Notes: generated from the letters alone by a model not told the origin. Counted from the first letter of the stretch, positions 7,651 through 18,768 are shown. The stretch is DNA of 38,933 nt from Lachnospiraceae bacterium (GCA_017633935.1 JAGBOJ010000021.1:1-38933); one strand, 5' to 3'. Numbers and translations: made by a program.

Positions 7651-8718
7651 CTATTTTGCGGTTTTTACAATAATGTCGCAGATCGTCTGTGCAGCGGAAA
7701 GCTCGGGAGCTGCCGACATTTTTTGAATATATTTCTCACGGTTATCAAAAAGCTCGTCGACGGTACGGGGAAGGATCTCTTTTGTCATCCTGTCTTCCGT
7801 CAACAGTACGGAATACCCCGACTTTGAAAAGGCCGTCGCATTTAAAAGCTGGTCACCTCTGGAACTGCTGCCGGGCAGAGGGATGAGGATATTGGGCTTT
7901 TTCAGTGCCAAAAGCTCGAATATCGCACTTGCTCCGGCACGTGAGATAACGATATCGGAAAGTGCATACAGATCGGCCAGCTCTTCGTCCACATAGTCAT
8001 ACTGCATATATCCGGGCGTCCTGTTAAGGGTGGGATCAACCTTACCCTTGCCGCAAAGATGGATAACATTATATTTTTCCAGAAGCTGAGGCAGGCATAC
8101 ACGCACGGCCTCATTAACATGCTGTGCCCCCAGACTTCCCCCGATCACCATTATAAAGGGATAATCGCCTTCACGCATATGTACAAATTCTCTGGCTCTT
8201 TCCCTGTCCCCGTTTAATAGGCCCTGTCTGATGGGAGCTCCGGTAAACACCGATTTTCCGGCAGGCAGATATTCCATGGTCTTTTCAAAGGAGCAGCAGA
8301 TCTTTGATGCCGAGCTGAAAGAAAGTCTGTTTGCCAGACCCGGAGTCATGTCGCTTTCATGTATGACTACGGGGATGCCAAGCATCTTAGCCGCTTTCAC
8401 GACCGGTACGGTAACATAGCCCCCTTTGGAAAAGACTATGTCCGGGTGCTCGGTTTTAAGTATTTTCAGGGCTTCGCTAAAGCCCTTTATCACCCTTAAG
8501 GGATCGGAAAAATTTTTCAAGTCAAAATAACGGCGCAGCTTCCCTGAGGATATGCCGAAATATTTCATACCCGTCTTTTCGACAAGACGGCGTTCAATAC
8601 CGTCGTACGAGCCGATGTATGAAATGTTGAAATTCATTTTTTCCAAATACGGAACCAGTGCCAGATTGGGCAGACAATGACCTGCCGTGCCGCCGCCTGT
8701 CAGAATGATCTTTTTCAA
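7651..8718 (-). CDS. murG: MurG, UDP-GlcNAc:lipid I N-acetylglucosaminyltransferase
   Basis: Transfers GlcNAc from UDP-GlcNAc to lipid I to make lipid II on the inner face of the membrane. 355 residues, normal for the family. Visible motifs: the N-terminal glycine loop GGGTAGHCLPNLALVPYL (residues 8-25), GGSLGAQHVNEAV at the start of the C-terminal domain, and the UDP-GlcNAc site SRAGASAIFELLALKKP followed by NILIPLP. These are standard GT28 features. It lies 17 bp after the TSCPD gene and is upstream of the HIT gene, so it is probably one transcript read from the promoter near 9020-9048. Confidence 0.95.
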   Translation of the reverse strand: MKKIILTGGGTAGHCLPNLALVPYLEKMNFNISYIGSYDGIERRLVEKTGMKYFGISSGKLRRYFDLKNFSDPLRVIKGFSEALKILKTEHPDIVFSKGGYVTVPVVKAAKMLGIPVVIHESDMTPGLANRLSFSSASKICCSFEKTMEYLPAGKSVFTGAPIRQGLLNGDRERAREFVHMREGDYPFIMVIGGSLGAQHVNEAVRVCLPQLLEKYNVIHLCGKGKVDPTLNRTPGYMQYDYVDEELADLYALSDIVISRAGASAIFELLALKKPNILIPLPGSSSRGDQLLNATAFSKSGYSVLLTEDRMTKEILPRTVDELFDNREKYIQKMSAAPELSAAQTICDIIVKTAK

Positions 8719-8735
8719 AGCAGTCTCCTTATAAA

Positions 8736-8987
8736 TTATGCTGTCTTGCCATCCCTTATCTGTTTTAATGCCTTTGCAAGCTGATCGGGACAGCTGGTGG
8801 ATTTAAATCCGCATTTTATTCCGTCGAGACGGGAAATGGCTTCATTTATATCCATACCTGCCACCAGTCTTGCCACTCCCTGTGTGTTTCCCGAGCAGCC
8901 CTTTGTAAATCTGACTTCCTTTATGATATTGCCGTCTGTCTCTATGTCAATTCCGGTAGAGCAGACTCCTGACGGTTTGAAGTGCAT
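8736..8987 (-). CDS. TSCPD domain protein (TIGR03905-like)
   Basis: 83 residues. It contains the family-naming motif TSCPDQLAKAL near the C-terminus and other conserved Cys residues (GVCSTGI, KGCSGN, GIKCGFK), four in all. Members are small proteins of Clostridia related to the C-terminal tail of vitamin B12-dependent ribonucleotide reductases; the Cys may bind metal or take part in redox, but the function is not established. GGAGG sits about eight bases before the ATG on the minus strand. It is the first gene of the murG operon. Confidence 0.85.
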   Translation of the reverse strand: MHFKPSGVCSTGIDIETDGNIIKEVRFTKGCSGNTQGVARLVAGMDINEAISRLDGIKCGFKSTSCPDQLAKALKQIRDGKTA

Positions 8988-9019
8988 CCTTATAACCTCC
9001 GTTAATAAAAAGCTAATCT

Positions 9020-9048
9020 ATCATAACACGAATCGGAGGATTTTTTAA
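9020..9048 (-). promoter_or_regulatory. Candidate promoter for TSCPD-murG operon
   Basis: On the minus strand an extended -10, TG-T-TATGAT (TATGAT at 9025-9020), with TTAAAA 17 bases upstream (9048-9043). It lies about 35 bases before the TSCPD start. Confidence 0.5.
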
Positions 9049-9357
9049 GAGTCAAAAAACAGCGGATTTTAGCCTTTGCAGCAGATCAGCGCCCTGCCGG
9101 TGCCGGATCGCAACGGCAGGGCTGCACTATTCGGTTATGTCAACTTGCACAATTGTGATTGTGATAATTGCATAAAATCAAAGAAAAAAGGGATTCTCAG
9201 TTGTTTGTAAAACAAGCCTGATGTTAACATAACTTCGCTTCGATCCACGAAGCATTTTTCTGTTGTGAGCGCTTCATGTCCATTTTGAGCCACCGACGTG
9301 ATGCCCGCGGTGACGATGGACAGGGCGCTTTTATTGTTTTTTTTCCGAAAGGGGGAA
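9049..9357 (+). promoter_or_regulatory. Structured leader or small RNA with terminator-like end before orphan gene
   Basis: A divergent region without a gene. From left to right: a 9-bp inverted repeat GCCCTGCCG (9091-9099) / CGGCAGGGC (9114-9122); a perfect palindrome CACAATTGTG (9148-9157); a TAAAAT box near 9173-9178; a TTGTTT/AAACAA hairpin (9201-9215); a palindrome ATGTTAACAT (9221-9230); a GCTTCG/CGAAGC hairpin (9237-9253) followed by ATTTTT; and a large compound hairpin 9268-9329. The last has AGCGC/GCGCT, TGTCCA/TGGACA and CACCG/CGGTG stems and is followed by an interrupted T tract (9329-9344). The ribosome site AAAGGGGG begins seven bases later. It fits either an attenuator for the next gene or a small RNA with its own terminator. 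I do not recognise a known riboswitch class. Confidence 0.5.
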
Positions 9358-10281
9358 ATGAAAGTGCAAGAAATGAAAGAGGAAGAGAGAAGGACAGAAA
9401 TGAGTTATGAAGGTGCAGTATTGATCGACTTCCTGAAAAAAATGAGGCTCGATGAGGACGGGCTTGTCAGGGTCTATAGTGATTACAGAAGAAGGATCGT
9501 TAAATATACGGATAAATCCTTTCATGATGCTGCACAGGTAGTCAGAAGGGCACTTATGCTGTCACTTGTAAATGAAGAGTTTACGGCCTTCTGTTGTGAA
9601 AAAGCTTTTTATCACAGTCTGGCAATGACGGCAAAGTGCAGTGAATTTAAAGGCTGCATATTCATTCCGGAGGGTTTTTTCAGAGATTTTATGAACGCGG
9701 ACAGGAATATCCCGGAAGAAACGCTTTTATCGGTACTGTGTCAGAGCGCATCCCTGTTCAGAGGACGATGCAGGAAGAAGCTTTTGGAATTTTTAACGGA
9801 TGAGCGTGAAAAATGCGGGGTAAGAGAGATGTATTATCTGCTTTCGGATTATTTTATTAAATACGATAAGGATATCGAGAGATATTTCAGGGACGAGATC
9901 ATACGGACACACGGCAACGGCAGAGGACATATGACTCCCGGTCTTAATGATCCGGTCTATGTTTTGTTAAGGCTTTACGCGGAAGGATGCATAGGCTCTG
10001 TTTCATCCTTTAAGGACATACTTGCGGATGAACCCGCATTTATGATGACGGAAGACCCTGCGGGCTTTGATTTTACAAAATTCGATCCGGGCTGGTGGCG
10101 TCTCTTAAGTCCGAAAGCATGCAGATATATTCTGTCAAGACCGGGCAGAAAGACGGTGTTTAACAGGATTATGGACATGAAGGATATTTCGTGCTGCCAG
10201 ATAAAAGCCCTTATGTGTACCTTAAAGCCTGAGCTGGCGTATCAGAGGATAAGGGACAAAAAAGATGCTGATCAGTCATAG
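9358..10281 (+). CDS. Hypothetical protein, no recognised domain
   Basis: About 307 residues from ATG 9358. The frame is open back to GTG 9298, but that part is inside the terminator-like hairpin, so a later start is preferred. ATG 9358 follows AAAGGGGG by two bases; ATG 9400 has GAGAAGG at good spacing and is an alternative. The protein is soluble-looking, rich in Arg, Lys, Asp and Cys (about ten Cys), mostly helical by composition, with no signal peptide or membrane helix. Two short repeats of style stand out (MLSLVNEEFTAFCCEKAF and MDMKDISCCQIKALMC, each with a CC pair). It lies alone between two regulatory regions. I do not recognise the family and give no function. Confidence 0.6.
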   Translation: MKVQEMKEEERRTEMSYEGAVLIDFLKKMRLDEDGLVRVYSDYRRRIVKYTDKSFHDAAQVVRRALMLSLVNEEFTAFCCEKAFYHSLAMTAKCSEFKGCIFIPEGFFRDFMNADRNIPEETLLSVLCQSASLFRGRCRKKLLEFLTDEREKCGVREMYYLLSDYFIKYDKDIERYFRDEIIRTHGNGRGHMTPGLNDPVYVLLRLYAEGCIGSVSSFKDILADEPAFMMTEDPAGFDFTKFDPGWWRLLSPKACRYILSRPGRKTVFNRIMDMKDISCCQIKALMCTLKPELAYQRIRDKKDADQS

Positions 10282-10300
10282 AACATACTCTGTTTTGCAC

Positions 10301-10329
10301 TTGAAAAGATTTTCTTATAGGCGTATGAT
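10301..10329 (+). promoter_or_regulatory. Promoter for OFA-family transporter gene
   Basis: TTGAAA (10301-10306), 17-base spacer, TATGAT (10324-10329). Transcription would start near 10336, giving a 60-base leader with a small CTGCGG/CCGCAG stem (10340-10369) ahead of the gene. Confidence 0.65.
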
Positions 10330-10400
10330 AAGCAAATGGCTGCGGGCGTTAAGGATATATCTGCCGCAGTAAATAATCCGAGAGCAAAGAGGTAATGAAA

Positions 10401-11747
10401 ATGGAAAACAATAATGCTAAAGCCGGAGGATGGCGCACAAACAAATGGGTAAGGGCAGCCATACCGGCGCTGCTGCTTCACTGCAGCATAGGAACTGTTT
10501 ACTGCTGGTCAGTGTTCAGTCAGGAAATAGCCGATTACATCGGTTTTGGCAAGGCGAGTGTGGAATGGGCTTTCAGCTTTGCGATATTCTTCCTTGGAAT
10601 GTCTGCGGCGTTTCTGGGGAATATAGTCGAGAAGGACATACATAAATCCTCGCTGATCGCTACGATATGCTTTACGGCGGGAATGCTCCTGACGGGATTT
10701 TTCATCTATTACGGCGGCTCACACAAGTCAAGCCCGCTTGTACTCGTCGGAATCTATCTCAGCTATGGCTTTATAATGGGAATCGGGCTGGGAACCGGAT
10801 ATCTTTCCCCGGTAAAAACACTTATGCTTTGGTTTCAGGATAAGAAGGGTCTTGCGACGGGACTGGCTGTAGCAGGCTTCGGAGCGGCAAAAGCAATAGC
10901 AAGCCCCATAATGACATCACTTCTTAATAAATGGTCCGACGGAAGCGGCATTTATAAAATGTTCTGGATACTCGGCTGCATATATTTTGTAATGATGTTT
11001 GTGGGACATCTTCTGCTCAAAAAGCCGGACGGCTGGCATGAGCCGAGCGGAGATGAAAAGAAGCCCGGCATACTTGAAGTCATAAAGACAAAGCCTGTTT
11101 CCAATTATATCGGCATATGGCTTATGTTCTATATAAACATTACCTGCGGTCTTGCGCTTATCTCACAGGAGAAGGCGATAGTAAAATGTATCGGTCTTGC
11201 GGCGTTTGCAGGAACCATCTCATCGGTTTCAGCGATCTTCAATGCAGGCGGACGTCTCGGGTTTTCCGCATGGGCGGATCTTTTAAAGGACAGAAACACT
11301 ATTTATAAGCTGATATTCATACTTTCGATAGGGTTTACGGCTATAGTGATGCTCACGAGAGGCATCGTTAACGGAGAGGGCAATATGCTTCTGACGGCTT
11401 TGGTGCTTTGCCTGATCTTTGTTGTAAACGCCGGATACGGCGGAGGATTTTCAAATGTTCCCACCCTGCTTTCAGATCATTACGGTATGGGATCGATAAG
11501 CGCTCTCCACGGTATCACTCTTTCGGCATGGGCTTTTGCCGGACTTACCGGCAACCAGCTTGCTACCTTTATAGTTAATCACAGCGGAGAGTGGATAGAT
11601 CATGATGGCAGCCGGGTTAATCCCGCCGGTTATCAGAATGTTCTGTATGCGACACTGGTACTTTATATAATCGCACTCGTTGCCTGTCTTGTACTTGTTA
11701 AGCCGACGGATAAGGCTTTGCAGGCAAAGGCGAATAAGAAGAAATAG
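10401..11747 (+). CDS. OFA-family MFS transporter (oxalate/formate antiporter-like)
   Basis: About 448 residues with twelve hydrophobic segments, a major facilitator of the OFA subfamily. The subfamily start is clear: WVRAAIPALLLHCSIGTVYCWSVF, and the loop 2-3/TM4-5 region shows GIGLGTGYLSPVKTLMLWFQDKKGLATGLA, a strong OFA/MFS pattern (split here by description, positions about 133-162). Members exchange small carboxylates such as oxalate, formate, lactate or pyruvate; the substrate here is not readable. The start at ATG 10401 has AGAGG eight bases upstream; ATG 10395 is in frame but too close to that site. It has its own promoter (10301-10329) and terminator (11774-11824) and lies just upstream of the ATP synthase operon. 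Confidence 0.85.
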   Translation: MENNNAKAGGWRTNKWVRAAIPALLLHCSIGTVYCWSVFSQEIADYIGFGKASVEWAFSFAIFFLGMSAAFLGNIVEKDIHKSSLIATICFTAGMLLTGFFIYYGGSHKSSPLVLVGIYLSYGFIMGIGLGTGYLSPVKTLMLWFQDKKGLATGLAVAGFGAAKAIASPIMTSLLNKWSDGSGIYKMFWILGCIYFVMMFVGHLLLKKPDGWHEPSGDEKKPGILEVIKTKPVSNYIGIWLMFYINITCGLALISQEKAIVKCIGLAAFAGTISSVSAIFNAGGRLGFSAWADLLKDRNTIYKLIFILSIGFTAIVMLTRGIVNGEGNMLLTALVLCLIFVVNAGYGGGFSNVPTLLSDHYGMGSISALHGITLSAWAFAGLTGNQLATFIVNHSGEWIDHDGSRVNPAGYQNVLYATLVLYIIALVACLVLVKPTDKALQAKANKKK

Positions 11748-11773
11748 ACATCGGGAACATAGAGTTTAATGCA

Positions 11774-11824
11774 AAAAGCGACTGTACAGGAGGGGCGTTT
11801 TAATTCTCCGGTATAGTCGCTTTT
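11774..11824 (+). terminator. Rho-independent terminator-like hairpin between MFS gene and atpB
   Basis: AAAAGCGACT (11774-11783) pairs perfectly with AGTCGCTTTT (11815-11824), with an inner GGAG (11789-11792) / CTCC (11806-11809) stem. It begins 27 bases after the transporter stop. It also lies only 22 bases before the atpB TTG, so there is little room for a separate atp promoter after it. Confidence 0.7.
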
Positions 11825-11846
11825 ATAAAAAAGGAGGGCTGGCAAG

Positions 11847-12533
11847 TTGGGAGAACTGGCCGTAAAGCTGCAGGAAGAGCTTGAGATCAAGACGGCGTTT
11901 ACCATTCCGGTATTCGGAGGGATAGCGGTAAATCAGTCTGTGGTGGTGACATGGTGTATAATGGCGCTGCTGCTTATAGTGACGCTTATCATGACGAGCG
12001 GTATGAAAACGAGGAATCCGGGCAGAAGGCAGATTATGATAGAAAGCTTTGTGACCTTTATACAGGGGCTGACTGCCGATATGCTCGGTGAGGAGGCAAA
12101 GGAATATGTGCCCTACATCAGCACGATCCTTATTTATCTGGCGGTCTCAAATGTCCTCGGGATATTTAATATCTCCCCTCCGACAAGGGACTTAAGGGTT
12201 ACGGTGGCGCTTGCGCTTATGAGTATCGTGCTCATTGAGACGGCATCGTTTAAGAAAAAGGGTCCTAAGAAGTTTTTTAAATCATTTGCCGAGCCTATGG
12301 CGGTAGTGGCTCCGATGAATATTCTGGAGCTGGGCATAAAGCCCCTGTCATTGTGTATGCGGCTTTTTGGAAACATTTTTGCGGCATTCGTCATCATGGA
12401 GCTTGTAAAAATGGTGGTGCCGGTGGTTCTGCCTGCGGCGCTGTGCTTATACTTCGATATTTTTGACGGATTGATGCAGGCATATGTTTTTGTATTCTTA
12501 ACGTCACTATATATAAGGGAAGCTGTAGAGTAA
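11847..12533 (+). CDS. atpB: F1Fo ATP synthase subunit a
   Basis: Membrane subunit a forms the two ion half-channels beside the c-ring. 228 residues with about five or six hydrophobic helices. The essential Arg lies in MRLFGNIFAAF, the conserved helix corresponding to R210 of E. coli. Start is TTG 11847, with AAGGAGGG at 11831-11838 at ideal spacing; no better ATG exists upstream in frame. It is the first gene of the operon; no atpI-like gene precedes it. Confidence 0.95.
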   Translation: MGELAVKLQEELEIKTAFTIPVFGGIAVNQSVVVTWCIMALLLIVTLIMTSGMKTRNPGRRQIMIESFVTFIQGLTADMLGEEAKEYVPYISTILIYLAVSNVLGIFNISPPTRDLRVTVALALMSIVLIETASFKKKGPKKFFKSFAEPMAVVAPMNILELGIKPLSLCMRLFGNIFAAFVIMELVKMVVPVVLPAALCLYFDIFDGLMQAYVFVFLTSLYIREAVE

Positions 12534-12555
12534 ATAAACCATAGGAGGAAAAGAA

Positions 12556-12777
12556 ATGAGTTTGACAGCAATCGGAGCGGGTATTGCCGCTTTTACCGGA
12601 ATAGGTGCGGGTATCGGTATCGGTGTGGCTACGGGAAAAGCCGTGGACGCTGTAGCAAGGCAGCCTGAGGCAGAGGGCAGGATAATGAAGCTTCTGCTTT
12701 TAGGATGTGCGCTTGCCGAAGCGACCGCTATTTACGGTCTTCTTATCGGAATACTGGTAATATTCTTCCTGCAGTAA
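12556..12777 (+). CDS. atpE: F1Fo ATP synthase subunit c
   Basis: 73 residues, two membrane helices joined by the polar loop ARQPEAEGR, as in all c subunits. The ion-binding carboxylate is E55 in [11 protein letters not shown]. Compared with the Na+ type of Ilyobacter, the Gln of helix 1 (GVGQG) is replaced by Ile (GIGIG, I22) and the Ser after the Glu by Ala (A56), while Thr57 and Tyr60 remain. That argues for H+ rather than Na+ coupling, as an inference from residues only. AGGAGG sits just before the ATG. Confidence 0.95.
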   Translation: MSLTAIGAGIAAFTGIGAGIGIGVATGKAVDAVARQPEAEGRIMKLLLLGCALAEATAIYGLLIGILVIFFLQ

Positions 12778-12822
12778 GGAGCTGTATTTTCATTATAAGA
12801 AGCGGGAAGCTTGGAGGAAAAA

Positions 12823-13323
12823 ATGCTTAGCTTTGATTGGTTTAATTTTATCTGCATGATCATAAATCTGCTCATACTTTATTTTCTGATGAAGAAATTT
12901 CTCTTCGGAAGGGTAAATAAGATCCTTGAGGAAAGGGAAAAGGAGATAGAGCAGAGTTATAAGGCAGCGGAGGAAAAGGAAAAGAAGGCCGAGGAGGTAA
13001 GAAACGAGTATCAGACTCATCTTGCCGAGATCACCTTTGAGAAGGAGCAGGAAAGACAGAAGAATGCTCTTAAGGCTACCATAGAATACAATAAGACTAT
13101 AAGCGATGCCAATAAGAGAGCCGAAGAGATCATCAGCAATGCCAGACAGACCGCACGGTACGAGTCTGAAAGAGCCATCATAGAGCAGGAAAAGCAGATG
13201 CGGCAGATGGTCTTGTCTGCAGCATCCAGACTTGTCTCTTCCGAAGGGGACAGTCATGATGAAAAGCTGTATGACAGCTTCCTTGAAAAAGCAAAGAATG
13301 ACGCATCCGGAGGGGATAAATGA
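12823..13323 (+). CDS. atpF: F1Fo ATP synthase subunit b
   Basis: 166 residues, the peripheral stalk. It has an N-terminal membrane helix (FICMIINLLILYFLM) followed by a long charged coiled coil. ATG 12823 has GGAGG five bases upstream; the TTG at 12811 in the same frame overlaps that site and is rejected. The length is that of an ordinary b subunit, and the C-terminus (SRLVSSEGDSHDEKLYDSFL) ends like normal b, so no delta domain is fused here. The stop overlaps the next start by ATGA (13320-13323). Confidence 0.95.
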   Translation: MLSFDWFNFICMIINLLILYFLMKKFLFGRVNKILEEREKEIEQSYKAAEEKEKKAEEVRNEYQTHLAEITFEKEQERQKNALKATIEYNKTISDANKRAEEIISNARQTARYESERAIIEQEKQMRQMVLSAASRLVSSEGDSHDEKLYDSFLEKAKNDASGGDK

Positions 13324-15091
13324 GCAGGGATATCGATCTGGACGATGAGAAAAAAGATCTCGTTGAAGCCGAGCTCCTGTTTGTAACACCGCCGGGTAAA
13401 GAACAGCTGAAGGGCTTTGAGGAGTTCATAAAGAGTAAATACAATGCCGAAAGAGTTGAGATAGAGACCAGGGAGGATAAATCCTTGGGAGGCGGCTTCA
13501 TACTCCGGGTTGAAAATGAGGAATACGACTGGAGTAACAGGGGACGCATCAGGCAGCTTAAACATGAGCTTGAAAGTCATGTCCACAATGAAAACGCCGA
13601 AAATACCCAGGAGAATATAATATCCATACTGCGTGAACAGATAGACGGTTTTGAACTTTCCGCCGAAAGCCGGGAGATCGGTGATGTCATAAGGGTGGGA
13701 GACGGGATCGCCTATATAGACGGTATCAACCACGCAGCCTACGGCGAGGTTGTGCTCTTTGATAACGGTGTCAAGGGTATGGTCATGAATATAGAGCGGG
13801 ACAGGACCGGAGTGATGCTTTTCGGAGACGAGGATGATGTCTATGAGGGCATGCAGGCTGCAAGGACCATGTCACAGGCCGGTATCGGAGTGAGTGAAGA
13901 TATGCTGGGCAGAGTCATAAACGCACTCGGCGATCCGATAGACGGTCTGGGTAAGATAGATACCTCGGCATATAAACCCATAGAACGTCCGGCGCCGCCC
14001 ATTATAGACAGACAGCCGGTAAATACCCCGATGGAAACAGGCATACTTGCCATAGACAGTATGTTCCCTATCGGACGCGGGCAGAGAGAGCTTATAATCG
14101 GAGACAGGCAGACCGGAAAGACATCCATTGCCGTTGATACGATAATAAATCAGAGGGATAAGGGAGTGATCTGTATCTATGTTGCAATAGGACAGAAGGC
14201 CTCCACTGTGGCGAGAGTGGTGCAGACCCTTAAGAATAACGATGCCCTTGACCATACGATCATAGTAAATGCTACAGCAAGTGAACCTGCCTCGTTACAG
14301 TATATAGCGCCGTATGCAGGGACAGCGGTGGCGGAATACTTTATGGAGCAGGGCAGAGATGTACTTATAGTTTATGATGATCTGAGCAAGCATGCCGTGG
14401 CATACAGGGAAATATCGCTGCTCTTAAACAGACCGCCGGGAAGAGAGGCGTTTCCCGGAGATGTTTTCTATCTGCATTCAAGGCTTTTGGAGCGCTCCAG
14501 CAGGCTTTCGCCTGAGCTTGGCGGGGGTTCGATAACAGCGCTTCCGGTCATCGAAACGCAGGAGGGAGATGTATCTTCATACATTCCCACAAATGTTATC
14601 TCGATCACTGACGGACAGATATTCCTTGAAGGAGATCTGTTCTTTGAGGGACAAAGACCGGCCGTGAATGTGGGACTTTCGGTATCGCGTGTGGGCGGTG
14701 CGGCACAGAGCAAAGCCATGAAAGCAGCCGCGGGATCGTTGCGTATAGATCTTGCCCAGTACAGGGAAATGGAGGTTTTCACCCAGTTTTCGTCGGATCT
14801 GGATCAGGTCACTAAGGATCAGCTTGAAAACGGGCGGGCTCTTATGGAGATACTAAAGCAGCCCATCGGAATGCCCCTTTCAGGTCCTGAGCAGGTTATA
14901 ACCCTTGTGGCTGCAAATGCAAAGCTTTTTATGGGGATTCCCGCTAACGGGGTAAAGAGATTCCAATGGGATATGCTTAAGGATATGAAAGAGAATCATG
15001 CCGGTGTGATCTCGGAGCTTCAGATACAACAGGAGCTTTCACAACCGTTAAAGGAGACCATTATCGGTATAGTGGGGAAATATAAAGAGGA

Positions 15092-17780
<2,689 letters not shown>

Positions 17781-17784
17781 AGGA

Positions 17785-18489
17785 CTAAACCAGATAATTG
17801 TACATTAGCATGTAGTGGCAGAAGGTACCTGCCATTATAAAGCAATGAAAGATCTCGTGAGAGCCGAAGTATATGTGGCGCTCATCGAACAATCTGAACT
17901 TTTTGGCGTAGATCACGGCACCCACCGTATACAGCACACCTCCTGCAAGCAGCCATATAAAGGCACCCGTCGGGAGGCTTTTTATTATCATCGGAAAAGC
18001 CGCAAGGCACATCCAGCCCATAAGCAGATAAACAGAAGAGGAAAGCCATTTGGGACAGGTTACCCAGAAGAGCTTTAAGATGATTGCAAAAAGGGCAAGC
18101 GTCCAGATCGCACCTAACATCATATAGCCGGTCCTTCCCTTAAGAGCCGTGAGGCACACGGGGGTATAGGTTCCGGCGATAAGAAGAGCTATGCTCAAAT
18201 GATCGAATTTCCTCAGTATATTTGTCTTTTTCTCATCCAGCACCACAGAATGATATACGGTACTTGCCGCATAGAGCACACAGGCGCTTATAATAAAAAC
18301 CCACATTGAAAAAACAGTCACCTTACTGCCGCCCACTCCCGCCTTCATCAGGAGAGGACCTGCGCCCATAAGCATCAGCAAAAGAGCGGCGCCGTGTGTA
18401 AAAGCCGAACCGGGTTCCCTGACCCTTATAGTAATGGTGCAGGGCCTGAAGCCGTATTTTGTCGCGTTTATGCTTCCCATACCTTCCAT
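17785..18489 (-). CDS. Hemolysin III / PAQR family membrane protein
   Basis: About 234 residues, seven hydrophobic segments. The three PAQR motifs are visible: ASTVYHS (TM2 end), KFDHLSIALLIAGTYTP, and the C-terminal SHEIFHCFIMAGTFCHY, whose His and Asp residues are the metal-binding set of the family. Bacterial members are called hemolysin III, but many act on membrane lipids or have no known role. ATG 18489 is chosen because AAGGAG lies eight bases upstream on the minus strand; ATG 18495 is too close to it. Confidence 0.9.
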   Translation of the reverse strand: MEGMGSINATKYGFRPCTITIRVREPGSAFTHGAALLLMLMGAGPLLMKAGVGGSKVTVFSMWVFIISACVLYAASTVYHSVVLDEKKTNILRKFDHLSIALLIAGTYTPVCLTALKGRTGYMMLGAIWTLALFAIILKLFWVTCPKWLSSSVYLLMGWMCLAAFPMIIKSLPTGAFIWLLAGGVLYTVGAVIYAKKFRLFDERHIYFGSHEIFHCFIMAGTFCHYMLMYNYLV

Positions 18490-18495
18490 GATCAT

Positions 18496-18768
18496 ATCTC
18501 CTTATCTGTGAGGTGCTTTGAAACCGTTTTGCAACATCAAACCTATGTGATGTAGTATTTAAAACTACTTGATGGAGATATGTTACTACATATCCGATAA
18601 AAAAACAAGAAAAATATGATTGAAAGATCGCCGGTTTTATCTATAATGATATATATAAAGTCACAAAAAGCCATGTAAGCATGCCTTTTGTGACCTTTTG
18701 ACCCTAACATCATATACAGGAGTTAAAAATATATGCAGTGGTACTGCCGTTTACGGGATAGATAATAT
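18496..18768 (+). promoter_or_regulatory. Divergent regulatory region with promoter, hairpin and upstream mini-ORF for alarmone synthetase
   Basis: It holds a nested inverted repeat: CATCAA (18535-18540) / TTGATG (18569-18574) around GTAGT (18552-18556) / ACTAC (18564-18568), plus TATGT/ACATA near 18580. A promoter follows: TTGAAA (18620-18625), 16-base spacer, TATAAT (18642-18647). An inverted repeat GTCACAAAAAG ... CTTTTGTGAC (18660-18694) lies at the very start of the transcript. AGGAG (18718-18722) precedes a 10-codon ORF (18733-18765, MQWYCRLRDR) that ends three bases before the synthetase ATG. The gene itself has only a weak GGGA site. Confidence 0.55.

Noticed and set aside
9298..9357. 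GTG 9298 or ATG 9301 as start of the orphan gene
   Set aside because: These codons lie inside the hairpin and T tract and have no ribosome site; the extra residues (poly-Phe/Leu) come from the T tract.
12811..12822. TTG 12811 as start of atpF
   Set aside because: It overlaps the GGAGG site that serves ATG 12823.
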